From positions 1 through 36,893 of the forward strand of contig NZ_AKKF01000019.1 of the NCBI RefSeq assembly GCF_000281955.1: a stretch of 36,893 bases of DNA, in the 5' to 3' direction. Made by a program: the position numbers and the translations under genes. Source of the DNA: Caulobacter sp. AP07. GTDB taxonomy: Bacteria > Pseudomonadota > Alphaproteobacteria > Caulobacterales > Caulobacteraceae. The notes under the pieces are model-generated. The model was given only the letters and a program-made list of their open reading frames with translations, was not told the origin of the DNA and ran no database searches. Shown here in pieces: positions 17,883 through 26,089 of this stretch (the stretch's first letter is position 1; every line of letters starts with the position of its first letter).

Positions 17883-18451
17883 TCGCGAGCGACCCGAGCG
17901 ACGAAGCGCTCGCGGCCTTGGCCGGGGGGGGTGACGAGCGAGCGTTCTCGCAACTGGTCGCTCGCCACAAGGAGGGCCTCTATCGCTTGCTGCGCCGCTA
18001 TACCGGCGACAGCGACGAAGCCTACGAGGCCGTCCACGAGGCCTTCATCGCCGCCTGGACCGCGCTGGGCCGCTACGACACGGCGCGGTCGTTTGGGCCC
18101 TGGCTACGCACCATCGCCATCAACAAGGCGCGCGATCGCGGTCGCCGAATGGCCGTTCGCCGCTTCTTCTTCGGCGGTGGCGAGGATGATCTGGCCTCGG
18201 CAATCGATCCCGGCCAGGCGGCCGACGACGCGTTGCAGCAGCGCCAGGCCATGAGCCTTCTCGACCAGACGGTCGCCCGGCTGCCAGACGCCCTGAAGGC
18301 GCCGCTACTGCTGACCGCCTTCGAAGGCCTGTCCCACCACGAGGCCGCCGCGATCCTCGGCATCTCGGCCAAGTCGATCGAAACGCGGGTCTACCGCGCC
18401 CGCAAGGCCCTGGCCGCGAGCCTCGATCCTACGGTCCTTCGCGGCCCCTAG
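17879..18451 (+). CDS. ECF-type RNA polymerase sigma factor
   Basis: This is a 190-residue protein, GTG start, overlapping the sensor gene by four bases. Region 2 is visible at about residues 20-85 (AFSQLVARHKEGLYRLLRRY, DEAYEAVHEAFIAAWTALGRYD, SFGPWLRTIAINKARDRGRR), and region 4 at about 125-180 (LLDQTVARLPDALKAPLLLTAFEGLSHHEAAAILGISAKSIETRVYRARKAL). It has no extra domains. As the third gene of a CnrYXH-like unit it is expected to transcribe its own operon and metal-resistance genes when released. Target promoters in the window could not be identified with confidence. Confidence 0.93.
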   Translation: MIASDPSDEALAALAGGGDERAFSQLVARHKEGLYRLLRRYTGDSDEAYEAVHEAFIAAWTALGRYDTARSFGPWLRTIAINKARDRGRRMAVRRFFFGGGEDDLASAIDPGQAADDALQQRQAMSLLDQTVARLPDALKAPLLLTAFEGLSHHEAAAILGISAKSIETRVYRARKALAASLDPTVLRGP

Positions 18452-18635
18452 GCGTTTGGAAGCGAGCAGCGCACGACCGATGACGAACTCGAGGCCCCGC
18501 ACGACTCTGAAGGGCGTCGAGTGGGCCATCGACGGATTGCCGGCGGCGACGCGCTAGTGGCGGATTCTGAAACAGCTCCGAAAACACGACATTCGGACGA
18601 CCAGGCCCGGGCGGGCTTGCGTCCAGCGATCACTT
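18452..18635. other. Intergenic stretch between the copper island and the polysaccharide locus
   Basis: This roughly 185 bp stretch after the ECF sigma gene separates the two functional islands. A 25-codon ATG frame at 18480-18557 has no ribosome site and no recognisable product. From 18617 the sequence forms the promoter of the next gene (TTGCGT at 18617-18622). No terminator with a T-run was found after the sigma gene. Confidence 0.4.
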
Positions 18636-18649
18636 AGGTATCGATACCA
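18636..18649 (+). promoter_or_regulatory. LacI-type operator in the promoter of the beta-helix hydrolase gene
   Basis: The site AGGTATCGATACCA holds a perfect 12 bp palindrome, GGTATCGATACC, with outer TT/AA also symmetric. It lies 49 bp before the ATG at 18699. A candidate -35 TTGCGT at 18617-18622 with a 17 bp spacer puts the -10 hexamer at 18640-18645, inside the operator, which suits repression. Confidence 0.8.
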
Positions 18650-18698
18650 AAACGAAGGCCCCGCTGGCTCGACCAGCCGGCGGCGACAGGGAGGATAC

Positions 18699-20180
18699 AT
18701 GGGTCGCAAGCAACATCTGGCAACGCGTATCGCGACGACGTTAATCGCGACGACGTTGTTTGGAAGCGCGTCGGGAACGGCGCTCGCGGACGCTCTGCGA
18801 ACCTACCCCGTGCCGACGTCCCTCCTGTATTCGGCGCACAACGACGATTTCACCGTCCGCGTCCGCAAGTCCGGCGGGGCGTGGCAGGACCTCTACGAGT
18901 ACCGCGTGCAGGTCGATACCGACACGCGCCAGAACGCCTCGATGGTCTATTTCGATTTCGACGGCTCGGTCGAGATCGAGGTGATGAAGAACAACGGCCG
19001 GTTCGACCAGGTGTCGGTCGCACCGCTGTCCAGCGCGGTGAAGGTCCAGCGCGAGGGCTCCATCCTGCGCATGACGCTCACCCAGCCGGAGCGCTTTTCG
19101 CTCCAGTTCGACGACGATCGCCTGCACAACCTCCACATCATCGCCGGCAAGCCGCCCTCGCCCCGACCGACCGGCGAAAACGTCGTCTATTTCGGACCCG
19201 GTATGCACACGCCCCCGGCGGGGACGGACTATTTCCCGGTGAAGTCGGGTCAGCACATCTATCTGGACGGCGGCGCGGTGCTGAAGGGCGCCTTCGACCT
19301 GGCCGGTGTCCAGAACGTGAAGATCTCCGGTCGCGGCCTGCTCTGGGATCCTGGTCGCGCCATCGACCTCGAGACGGCCCGCGACATCGACGTCTCGGAG
19401 CTGATCATCGTCAACAGCGACCGCAAGGACGCGGCGCGGGTCATGAATATCCGCAATTCGCAGAACGTCCGCGTGCGCGACCTCACCGGCTTCACATCCG
19501 GCAAGTGGTCCGACGGGATCAACATCTCCACCTCCCAGCACGTGAAAGTGGAGGACGGATATCTGCGCGTGTCCGACGACGCAGTCGTTGTCTACGCGGT
19601 CGCCGACTGCCCGCTGTGCCGCCAGAAGGCCGCGCAGACCGGCGTTCCCGACCCCAACCCGCCGGGCGATACGTTCGATATCCGTGTACGGAACATACGA
19701 ATCTGGGTGGACGTCGCCCACGCGCTCTATGTCGGGCACTTCGGCGACAACGCCCACCCGCGGACGATCCGGGACATCAGCTTTGACAACATCGACATCG
19801 CCAATCTGGACGAGGACGATCCGGACTGGGAAGGCGTGATGGCGGTCTATTCGGGCGACGGCACCATGATCCGCGACGTCACCTTCAGCGACATCCGGGT
19901 CGACCGCATCGAGGAAGGCAAGCTCATCCACATCGTGGCCGGCAACAACCCGCGCTACAACAAGGCGGCCGGTCGGGGCGTCGATGGCGTCACGCTGCGC
20001 AACATCGCCTTCACCGGCGAGGGCATGCCCAGCCCGTCGATCATCACGGGATTGTCGCCCCAGACGGCCGTGAGGAATGTGACGATCGAAAATCTTCGGA
20101 TCGGCGATCGCCCCGTCCGGACCGCCGAAGACGGCGACATCATCGTCGGCGGGGACGTCTCGGGGCTCAAGATTCGGTAG
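18699..20180 (+). CDS. Secreted right-handed beta-helix glycoside hydrolase (GH28/GH49 type, polygalacturonase-like)
   Basis: This is a 493-residue protein with a signal peptide (about 1-31, ending TALA-DA) and a clear AGGGAGG ribosome site. The N-terminal 130 residues form a beta-rich module (MVYFDFDGSVEIEVMKNNG, FSLQFDDDRLHNLHIIAGKP). From about 140 a parallel beta-helix repeat runs to the end (VQNVKISGRGLLWD, ARDIDVSELIIVNS, SQNVRVRDLTGFTS...). Candidate acids match clan GH-N: Asp272 in SDGINIS and Asp293-Asp294 in SDDAVVVYA, with His347 in GHFGDN; a canonical RIK motif is not seen. The N-terminal module plus helix recalls GH49 dextranases as much as GH28 polygalacturonases, so the substrate is open. 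Neighbouring lyase and KduD-like genes favour a uronic-acid polymer. It converges on the TonB receptor gene. Confidence 0.8.
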   Translation: MGRKQHLATRIATTLIATTLFGSASGTALADALRTYPVPTSLLYSAHNDDFTVRVRKSGGAWQDLYEYRVQVDTDTRQNASMVYFDFDGSVEIEVMKNNGRFDQVSVAPLSSAVKVQREGSILRMTLTQPERFSLQFDDDRLHNLHIIAGKPPSPRPTGENVVYFGPGMHTPPAGTDYFPVKSGQHIYLDGGAVLKGAFDLAGVQNVKISGRGLLWDPGRAIDLETARDIDVSELIIVNSDRKDAARVMNIRNSQNVRVRDLTGFTSGKWSDGINISTSQHVKVEDGYLRVSDDAVVVYAVADCPLCRQKAAQTGVPDPNPPGDTFDIRVRNIRIWVDVAHALYVGHFGDNAHPRTIRDISFDNIDIANLDEDDPDWEGVMAVYSGDGTMIRDVTFSDIRVDRIEEGKLIHIVAGNNPRYNKAAGRGVDGVTLRNIAFTGEGMPSPSIITGLSPQTAVRNVTIENLRIGDRPVRTAEDGDIIVGGDVSGLKIR

Positions 20181-20206
20181 GGGCGTTCGTTCGCGGCCAA
20201 CACCCC

Positions 20207-20239
20207 AAAAAAAAGAGAGGCGCCGTCATCGACGGCGCC
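20207..20239 (-). terminator. Rho-independent terminator of the TonB receptor gene (possibly bidirectional)
   Basis: On the minus strand a perfect 9 bp stem (GGCGCCGTC/GACGGCGCC, 20219-20239, 3-base loop) is followed by TCTC and eight T (A8 at 20207-20214 on the plus strand). It sits 26 bp beyond the receptor stop and between convergent genes. Confidence 0.85.
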
Positions 20240-20264
20240 CCAGGAGGGACTTGCCGCGGGGACC

Positions 20265-23183
20265 CTAGCCGCCGAACTTGTAGCGAAGGCTCACACCGTA
20301 GACGCGACCGTTCATGAAGTATTGGCGCAGGATGTCGGTGTCGTTGCCGTTGTCTGGCTCGCCAACGTAGCGGATCGGGGCCTTGTTGGTCAGGTTCGAA
20401 GCCGTGAGCGACAGGGTCAGGTTGTCACGCACGTTGATGTTCATCGACGCGTCGAGCAGGCCGTAGCCCTTCAGGTAGCGGCCATCGACCGGGTTGGGCG
20501 ATACGCCGAAGAGCACGTAGTCGGAGCGGTAGGTGTAGACCACGCGCGCCGAAACACGCTTGTTCTCGAAGAGGCCGGCCAGGCTCCAGTTCTGATCGGA
20601 CTGGAAGGGCTGACGCACCTTGACGGTGGCGCCGTTGATCAAGACCGGCAGCTCGGTCTTGACCCAGGTATAGGACCCCTGGACGCCGAAGTTGTGCAGG
20701 AACGACGGCACGAAATCGGCGTCGAAGAAGGTTTGAGCCGCGAGTTCGACGCCCTTGGCGTACCCCGGATCAGCGTTGGTGGCCTGGGTGATGCGGAACT
20801 GGCCCGTCGGACAGTTGTTGGGCGTCACGCCGCTGTAGGGCAGAGAGCTCGGTACGGACTGGCAGCTGTCGACACCGACCGGGAAGCCATCGACCTTCTT
20901 GTAGAAGACCGCCGCCGACGCGTAGCTCGTGGGACCGAAGTACTTTTCCAGCGACAGGTCGTAGCTGTAGGCCCGCAGCGGCTGCAGGTTGGCGTTGCCT
21001 TGCGTTCCGGTGCCGCTCGTCAGGTTGACCGAGACGGTCGGATTGATGTCGGCGACGCTGGGACGGGTCATGCCCTTGCCGAAGCCGAAGCGCAGCAGCA
21101 GGTCGTCCTGGATGTAGCCCGTCACGTTGAAGGTCGGCAGGACGTCGGTGTAGCTGTTGCTCTTGCTGTTGGGAACGATGACCGGCGTCGCGCCGCTGGA
21201 GTCGGTGATCCGAGCTTCGGCGTCGAGCTTGGTCTGGACGACCCTGACACCGGCGTTGCCGCGGATGCGGTCGTTCAGGAAGGCGAAGTCGACGACGCCG
21301 TATCCGGCTAGCGTCTCCTCCACCGACTTGCGGCGTGACAGCAGCACCTCCGGGATGGAGTCCTCGGCGGGAATGCCCGCCAGCGCGAAGCGGTTGCGAA
21401 CATTGTCCCCCAGCAGAGCGTCGGGGGAGAAGGTCAGGAAGCCGCCGGAGTAGCCGGCTTCGCCGTCAAACCAGTTGGTGTGGGAGCCTTCGACCAGATC
21501 CTGGACGGACGAGGCCAGGACGCCGTTCGACTGGGTCGCCGTCAGCGCCAGGCCGTCGGTGGTCAGGTTCTTGCCGCTGAAGGAGTAGTTGTAGAACTTC
21601 GACTTCTTTCGATAGTAGCGCGCACCGAACTTCACATCCTGGATGAAGCTGTCGTGCAGGCGCAGCTTGCCGTCGAACTGCGCGGCCAGGCCGGCGTCGT
21701 CATAGACGTTATTGACGCCGTTGGCGTAGTTGAGCAGCACCCAATTGGCCGGGTTCGACAGGTTCGGCCCGCTGATGCCGACGGTCTGAGGAGCGCCGAC
21801 GGTCCGGGTCACGTCCCAGGTCAGCCCCGCGCGTGGATTCATCGTCACCGAGCGGTTGTCCTGATGCTGGTCGGCCTTCACGTACGAGACGTCGGCCTTC
21901 AGGTCGAGGTCATCGGTCGGCGACCACTTGGCGCCGCCGGCCAGGATGTAGGTCTTGTAGAGCCGGTGCTCGTCGCCGCCGATCGAGGAGAAGCTCGACC
22001 CCAGGAGCGTGCCGCTCCCAAAGCGCTGTCCGGCCAGAGTCGCGTCCTCGCCGCCATTGCTGTTGCGGTTGGCCAGGCTCTCGGTGGTGTTGAAGGGCGT
22101 GGTGACGAGGTTCTGCACGTAGCGGCTGTCAGCGCCGTTCAGGAACCGGTAGCTCTGGTGATAGAGGTAGGAGTTGTAGTTGCCGTCGACATAGAATTCG
22201 AGGCCCGGGCGAACCTTCCATTGGAAGGCCCCGGCAAAGCCCTTGCGCGTGCGCTGGATGTCCTCTTCGTTCACATTGATCTGGACGCCGGCCATGTTGA
22301 CGAGGCCGGCGCGCTCGGTCGCCGTCAGCGCCAGGGGGTTGGCGACGTCGGCCAGGAACGCGACGTCGCCGCGGCCGGCATAGGCCTGGTTGTAGGCGGC
22401 GTTGCCAAGGTACTCTGCGCTGTTGGCGCGAACGACGCGGCGAAGATTGGTCCCACCAGGGCCGGGCGCATTGTCGGATCGGTTCCAGCTCTTTTGGTAG
22501 TTGGCGCCGATCAACAGGCCCATCTCGCCGTCGCCCACGTCCCAGCCGTGCGACACCAGGCCGAAATACTCCGGCTGCCATTGCTTGACCATGTCGTTGT
22601 AGCGACCGGAAATGGCGAGGCTGCCCGACATCTTCGGCAGGTCCAGCGGTCGGCGGGTTCGGATGTCGATCAGGCCGCCGATGCCCCCTTCGATATGTTC
22701 GGCCGACGGGTTCTTGTAGACGTCGAGCCCGGCGATCATCCCCGGGATGGCGCCTTCGATGTTGAACTCGCTGCCGCCGGCGGTGAAGTAGGATCGGCCA
22801 TCGACCTGCGAAGCCGTCTGTCCCGAGAGGCCGCGAATGGTCAGGCCCGAACCGGCGCCGACGGGCGAAGCGCCTTCGCCGCCGTAGCGGTAGCCCTGCA
22901 CGCCGGGAATGCGGGTGAGCGTTTCGGCCACGTTCGGATCAGGCAGTTTGCCGATGTCCTCGGCCCGGATGGAGTCCACCACTTCCATGGTGTTCTTCTT
23001 GACCTGCACGGCCGATTGCAGGCTCTGCCGAATGCCGGTGACCACCACCTCTTCGACGGCGACCTCCTGGCTCGCCGGAGCCGGCGCGGTCTGGGCGTGC
23101 GCGGCGTTCGTCGCGCTCACCGCCAGGACGGCGGTCGAGGCGGTCAAGAACAGGCGCCGATACGCTTGGAACGATGATCTCAT
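20265..23183 (-). CDS. TonB-dependent receptor of the Xanthomonas/Caulobacter type
   Basis: This is a 972-residue outer-membrane receptor. The signal peptide ends ...NAAHAQ at about residue 31. The TonB box/plug entry is VEEVVVTGIRQSLQSAVQVK, followed by VVDSIRAEDIGKLPDPNVAETLTRIPGVQ, the hallmark of the TIGR01782 subfamily, which takes up plant-derived oligosaccharides. The plug continues to about 170 (GLTIRGLSGQTASQVDGRSY, EHIEGGIGGLIDIRTRRPLDL) and the barrel runs to the end, closing with an aromatic-rich strand (VYGVSLRYKFGG). GGGAGGGG precedes the ATG. Two LacI-type operators lie upstream and an intrinsic terminator follows, so it is probably monocistronic. It likely imports oligosaccharides released by the secreted enzymes of this locus. 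Confidence 0.96.
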   Translation of the reverse strand: MRSSFQAYRRLFLTASTAVLAVSATNAAHAQTAPAPASQEVAVEEVVVTGIRQSLQSAVQVKKNTMEVVDSIRAEDIGKLPDPNVAETLTRIPGVQGYRYGGEGASPVGAGSGLTIRGLSGQTASQVDGRSYFTAGGSEFNIEGAIPGMIAGLDVYKNPSAEHIEGGIGGLIDIRTRRPLDLPKMSGSLAISGRYNDMVKQWQPEYFGLVSHGWDVGDGEMGLLIGANYQKSWNRSDNAPGPGGTNLRRVVRANSAEYLGNAAYNQAYAGRGDVAFLADVANPLALTATERAGLVNMAGVQINVNEEDIQRTRKGFAGAFQWKVRPGLEFYVDGNYNSYLYHQSYRFLNGADSRYVQNLVTTPFNTTESLANRNSNGGEDATLAGQRFGSGTLLGSSFSSIGGDEHRLYKTYILAGGAKWSPTDDLDLKADVSYVKADQHQDNRSVTMNPRAGLTWDVTRTVGAPQTVGISGPNLSNPANWVLLNYANGVNNVYDDAGLAAQFDGKLRLHDSFIQDVKFGARYYRKKSKFYNYSFSGKNLTTDGLALTATQSNGVLASSVQDLVEGSHTNWFDGEAGYSGGFLTFSPDALLGDNVRNRFALAGIPAEDSIPEVLLSRRKSVEETLAGYGVVDFAFLNDRIRGNAGVRVVQTKLDAEARITDSSGATPVIVPNSKSNSYTDVLPTFNVTGYIQDDLLLRFGFGKGMTRPSVADINPTVSVNLTSGTGTQGNANLQPLRAYSYDLSLEKYFGPTSYASAAVFYKKVDGFPVGVDSCQSVPSSLPYSGVTPNNCPTGQFRITQATNADPGYAKGVELAAQTFFDADFVPSFLHNFGVQGSYTWVKTELPVLINGATVKVRQPFQSDQNWSLAGLFENKRVSARVVYTYRSDYVLFGVSPNPVDGRYLKGYGLLDASMNINVRDNLTLSLTASNLTNKAPIRYVGEPDNGNDTDILRQYFMNGRVYGVSLRYKFGG

Positions 23184-23356
23184 GGTTTTCCCCTCCCTGT
23201 GAGAACCGCGCGCCGTGGAGCGCGCGTGCTCTGATCAGTCCCGCGCGGACGCGGGTTTTCCTGTTGGCGTCGGCCCGATTGCCGCGCCGCATTTCACTCC
23301 CAGACCGCTGCGCCGAACTTGGATGTCGGCGGTCTTTCGCGGTCGCATTGCCATTT

Positions 23357-23370
23357 TGATATCGTTATCA
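23357..23370 (-). promoter_or_regulatory. LacI-type operator, promoter-proximal, TonB receptor gene
   Basis: TGATATCGTTATCA is a near-palindrome with one mismatched pair around the central CG. It overlaps the predicted -10 hexamer at 23356-23361 and lies 173 bp upstream of the start codon. Confidence 0.78.
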
Positions 23371-23503
23371 ATTGAACCTGGCAAGCCCATTTATCGCATA
23401 AATAATCTTGCGCTGGTTCGCGCCTAGACATGGCCGCCACGGCGAAATCGACCGGAAAACCCTCTCGACACAAGGCGCGGGCGCGCCACGGAGAGGCTAG
23501 CCT

Positions 23504-23517
23504 TGATATCGTTATCC
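23504..23517 (-). promoter_or_regulatory. LacI-type operator, distal copy
   Basis: TGATATCGTTATCC is identical to the proximal operator in 13 of 14 positions and in the same orientation. Centre-to-centre distance is 147 bp, close to 14 helical turns. No -35/-10 pair is seen around it, so it looks like an auxiliary site. Confidence 0.72.
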
Positions 23518-23688
23518 GGCATATCGGGCTGGGTCGCGGATGTGGCTTGGCGCGGACAGGGACCGGCGACGCGCCACGCGCCAAACCTGCAGGCCCACGG
23601 CCCGGTCCTTCCCGACGAAGCGGTGCAACGCCGCGCGCCCTGCGCTCCGCCACGAGGGTGACCCGCGACAGAGCGTAAGGGCGCGAGA

Positions 23689-26001
23689 TCAGCGCGCGGG
23701 AATCGAGCGGCGAACGACGGCGACGCCCTGCTCGCAGGCGCGAACCGCGCCCTCCACCCGGATCGACCGGGCCCCGTCGCAGGCCAGGCGCACCGCATAG
23801 GTCGGCTGCCCCTCGATGCTGGCCGCCACCTCCTGACCGGTCCTGGTCTTGACGACGAAGGCCTTCGACAGCGAGTCGAGCTCGACCCGGCCGTCGCGAC
23901 GCAGATAGCTGCCGTCGGCGACGAACCACCGCCGTGGCTGCTGACCGCTTCCACCTTCGGGATAGGTCAGCGCCAGGATGTAGGCGTCGGTCTCCCAGCC
24001 GCCGAGATTGGCGTTGGCGTTGCGATGGCGAATGCGACCGTCGGCCAGGAGGTTGAAGTAGATCTCCGTCACCTGCCCCGCCTGATGCACCTTCACCAGC
24101 AGGTAGTCCTTGGTCTCGAAGCGCTCGATGCGCGGCGCCGCGCCCGGCCCATTGGGGGTGAGGGCCACGACATATTTCGTCCGATCCGTCACGGCCGGCG
24201 CCTGCAGGCGCAGATAGGGCTGGGCCTGGTCGGGCGCATGGTCCTTCAGACCGCTCCCCTGCGCCATCCGCATCAGCTCGGGGTAGTCGGTCGGCAGCCC
24301 GGCGTCGGGCAAGGTTTCGGGAAACAGCGGTCGCACGGCGACCTCCGCGTCGCCATTCTTGACCGTGATGGTCTGGCCCTGCCGCTTGGCCTCACCTTCG
24401 TAGTGGAGAAGCCATTCGAACTGCCCCGGCTTCCAACTCTTCAGGTCGTCGATGACCAGGATGACGTCGCCGATCCAGAGGAAGCTTCGGTACTTGCGCT
24501 CGAAAGTCTTGGCGTTCGGCCCCGTCGCGTCCGCCCAGACAAAACGCAGATCGCCGGCATCGACCAGATGGTCGACGCGCCCTGGGAAATGCGATCCGTC
24601 ATAGGTGTTGCTCGACGGCTCGGCTTCCCCATCGACGGTCACCACGTTGTGGGCGACGCTTTGGCGGTAGTAGCCGTCGTATTCGGGGCGCGCATAGTTG
24701 GCGTTGCCGGAATCGATCAAGACCTGCTTGCCGCGATGCCACAGCACGAAACCACCGGCGTCGGCGTGGTTGTGGTTCCAGGTGAAACCCGAGCGCAGAG
24801 CCAGGAACGTCGCGTTGGGCTCCCAGGAGGAGCGCAAGGTCGCCGATCCAAGATCGCGATCGATCCAACTGGTCGGCAGGCCAGGCCCGTGGGCCGCGCT
24901 TGCCCAGGTCTTGGCCGAAGGCCATTGGACCATGTTCTCGAGCTCGCTCCACACGTCCTGGTCCTTGTTCGGACGAACGGTGTTGAGGTACCAGAGGTAG
25001 CGCGACTGCTGGTCGCCGGTGGCCCACAGGTTGGCGATGGCGCTGGCGCCGCTGGCCCAAGGATTGCCGTCTCCAAAATTCACCGACAGGGCGCCGGCGT
25101 CGGTCGGGTAGAGATTTTGGATGAAGTAGTCGGCGAGCTGAGTCAGGCGCGGCGTCTGCGCGGGTTTCTCCACGAAGGCGTCGATCCAGGCCCGCTTGAA
25201 GCGAAGATAGCCCTCGGCGGCGAAGTCGGCGTAGTTGATGCTTTCGACGAAGGCGCCGTTCCGCGCGAAATGTTGCGGCTTGGTCTCTATGGCGCTGCCG
25301 TCGTAGCCCGCCCATTCCGCCGCGGCCTCGTCGATACGCGAAATCCAGGCATTGGCCCTGGGCTCCTCCGTCTTGACGGCGATGGCCGCGACCCCCGCGC
25401 CGAAGACGATATGGCTGAACCAATTGTGACCCATGGTGTCCAGGCTGTGGATCCGCTTGGCGCCGTCGACCCAATCGTCGAGCGATGGCGTGATGGCGCC
25501 GTCGACCAAGGCCTTGGCCAACCGCCCGCGCTCGGCCGGCGTCAGGGCGTCGTAGATCGCGTCGAACGTCAGGCCGTAGACATAGGCGCTGGTTCCCATG
25601 CCAAGATCGGAGTTCCAAGCCGGGCTGCGCGCCAGGAGCGGCTTGTCGGTCACCCAGTTGGCGCGCGACGCGTAGACATCCAGGAGTCCCTTGGCCCGAT
25701 CCGCGTAGCGCCGCTCGCCGGTCATGCGGTAGCTCAGCGCCAGCGACATCAGCGCGCCGTTGAGCTCCCGATCATTGGCCGGCTTGCGCGCGAGCGCCTC
25801 GTCGGCCTGGTCTCGGGCGCGCGTCCAGGCTGCCTTGGCGTTGGGATCGTCCGCTACACGCGCCCTGAACTGCGTGACGTGCTTGTCGCTGAAGGTCAGA
25901 TAGGGATGACCTGTGCGGAGGGTCTGGGCCTGCGCCGCCCCGCACGAAAGCCCAACCGCCAGGACCAAGGCCGAGACACGCCATTTTGCGCCATTCGTCA
26001 C
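23689..26001 (-). CDS. Heparinase II/III-family polysaccharide lyase
   Basis: This is a secreted protein of about 770 residues. I place the start at the GTG at 26001, which has GGGGAG six to eight bases upstream and leads directly into a signal peptide (WRVSALVLAVGLSCGAAQAQ). An ATG at 26028 in frame has no ribosome site and adds nine residues. The N-terminal half is an (alpha/alpha) toroid (HPYLTFSDKHVTQFRARV, YVYGLTFDAIYDALTPAERG, MGHNWFSHIVFGAG). The C-terminal half is the heparinase beta-sandwich with NHNHADAGGF (409-418), then VLIDSGNANYARPEYDGYYR and HNVVTVDGE (from 451). Candidate catalytic residues are His192/Asn193, His412 and His451, plus a Tyr in the toroid. Such lyases cleave uronic-acid polymers by beta-elimination; PL family and substrate cannot be fixed by eye. 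It is probably co-transcribed with the GH97 gene upstream. Confidence 0.88.
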   Translation of the reverse strand: MTNGAKWRVSALVLAVGLSCGAAQAQTLRTGHPYLTFSDKHVTQFRARVADDPNAKAAWTRARDQADEALARKPANDRELNGALMSLALSYRMTGERRYADRAKGLLDVYASRANWVTDKPLLARSPAWNSDLGMGTSAYVYGLTFDAIYDALTPAERGRLAKALVDGAITPSLDDWVDGAKRIHSLDTMGHNWFSHIVFGAGVAAIAVKTEEPRANAWISRIDEAAAEWAGYDGSAIETKPQHFARNGAFVESINYADFAAEGYLRFKRAWIDAFVEKPAQTPRLTQLADYFIQNLYPTDAGALSVNFGDGNPWASGASAIANLWATGDQQSRYLWYLNTVRPNKDQDVWSELENMVQWPSAKTWASAAHGPGLPTSWIDRDLGSATLRSSWEPNATFLALRSGFTWNHNHADAGGFVLWHRGKQVLIDSGNANYARPEYDGYYRQSVAHNVVTVDGEAEPSSNTYDGSHFPGRVDHLVDAGDLRFVWADATGPNAKTFERKYRSFLWIGDVILVIDDLKSWKPGQFEWLLHYEGEAKRQGQTITVKNGDAEVAVRPLFPETLPDAGLPTDYPELMRMAQGSGLKDHAPDQAQPYLRLQAPAVTDRTKYVVALTPNGPGAAPRIERFETKDYLLVKVHQAGQVTEIYFNLLADGRIRHRNANANLGGWETDAYILALTYPEGGSGQQPRRWFVADGSYLRRDGRVELDSLSKAFVVKTRTGQEVAASIEGQPTYAVRLACDGARSIRVEGAVRACEQGVAVVRRSIPAR

Positions 26002-26089
26002 TGTCTTCTCCCCAACACTCGTCTTCATTGCTCAAACTATCGAAAGCCCCTCCCCCGCCATCCGGACGGGGAAGCGCCGTCGCGCGCGC

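Larger units (their letters stand above)
23184..23688 (-). promoter_or_regulatory. Long control region with two operators
   Basis: This 505 bp stretch between the lyase gene (upstream, same strand) and the TonB receptor gene has no convincing gene. A candidate minus-strand promoter is TTGCCA at 23379-23384, 17 bp spacer, TATCAA at 23356-23361. That would give a leader of roughly 165 bases before the receptor ATG. Two operator copies lie at 23357-23370 and 23504-23517. Confidence 0.6.

Noticed and set aside
18480..18557. A 25-codon ORF after the ECF sigma gene
   Set aside because: It has no ribosome site, no recognisable product and no neighbour that would explain it.
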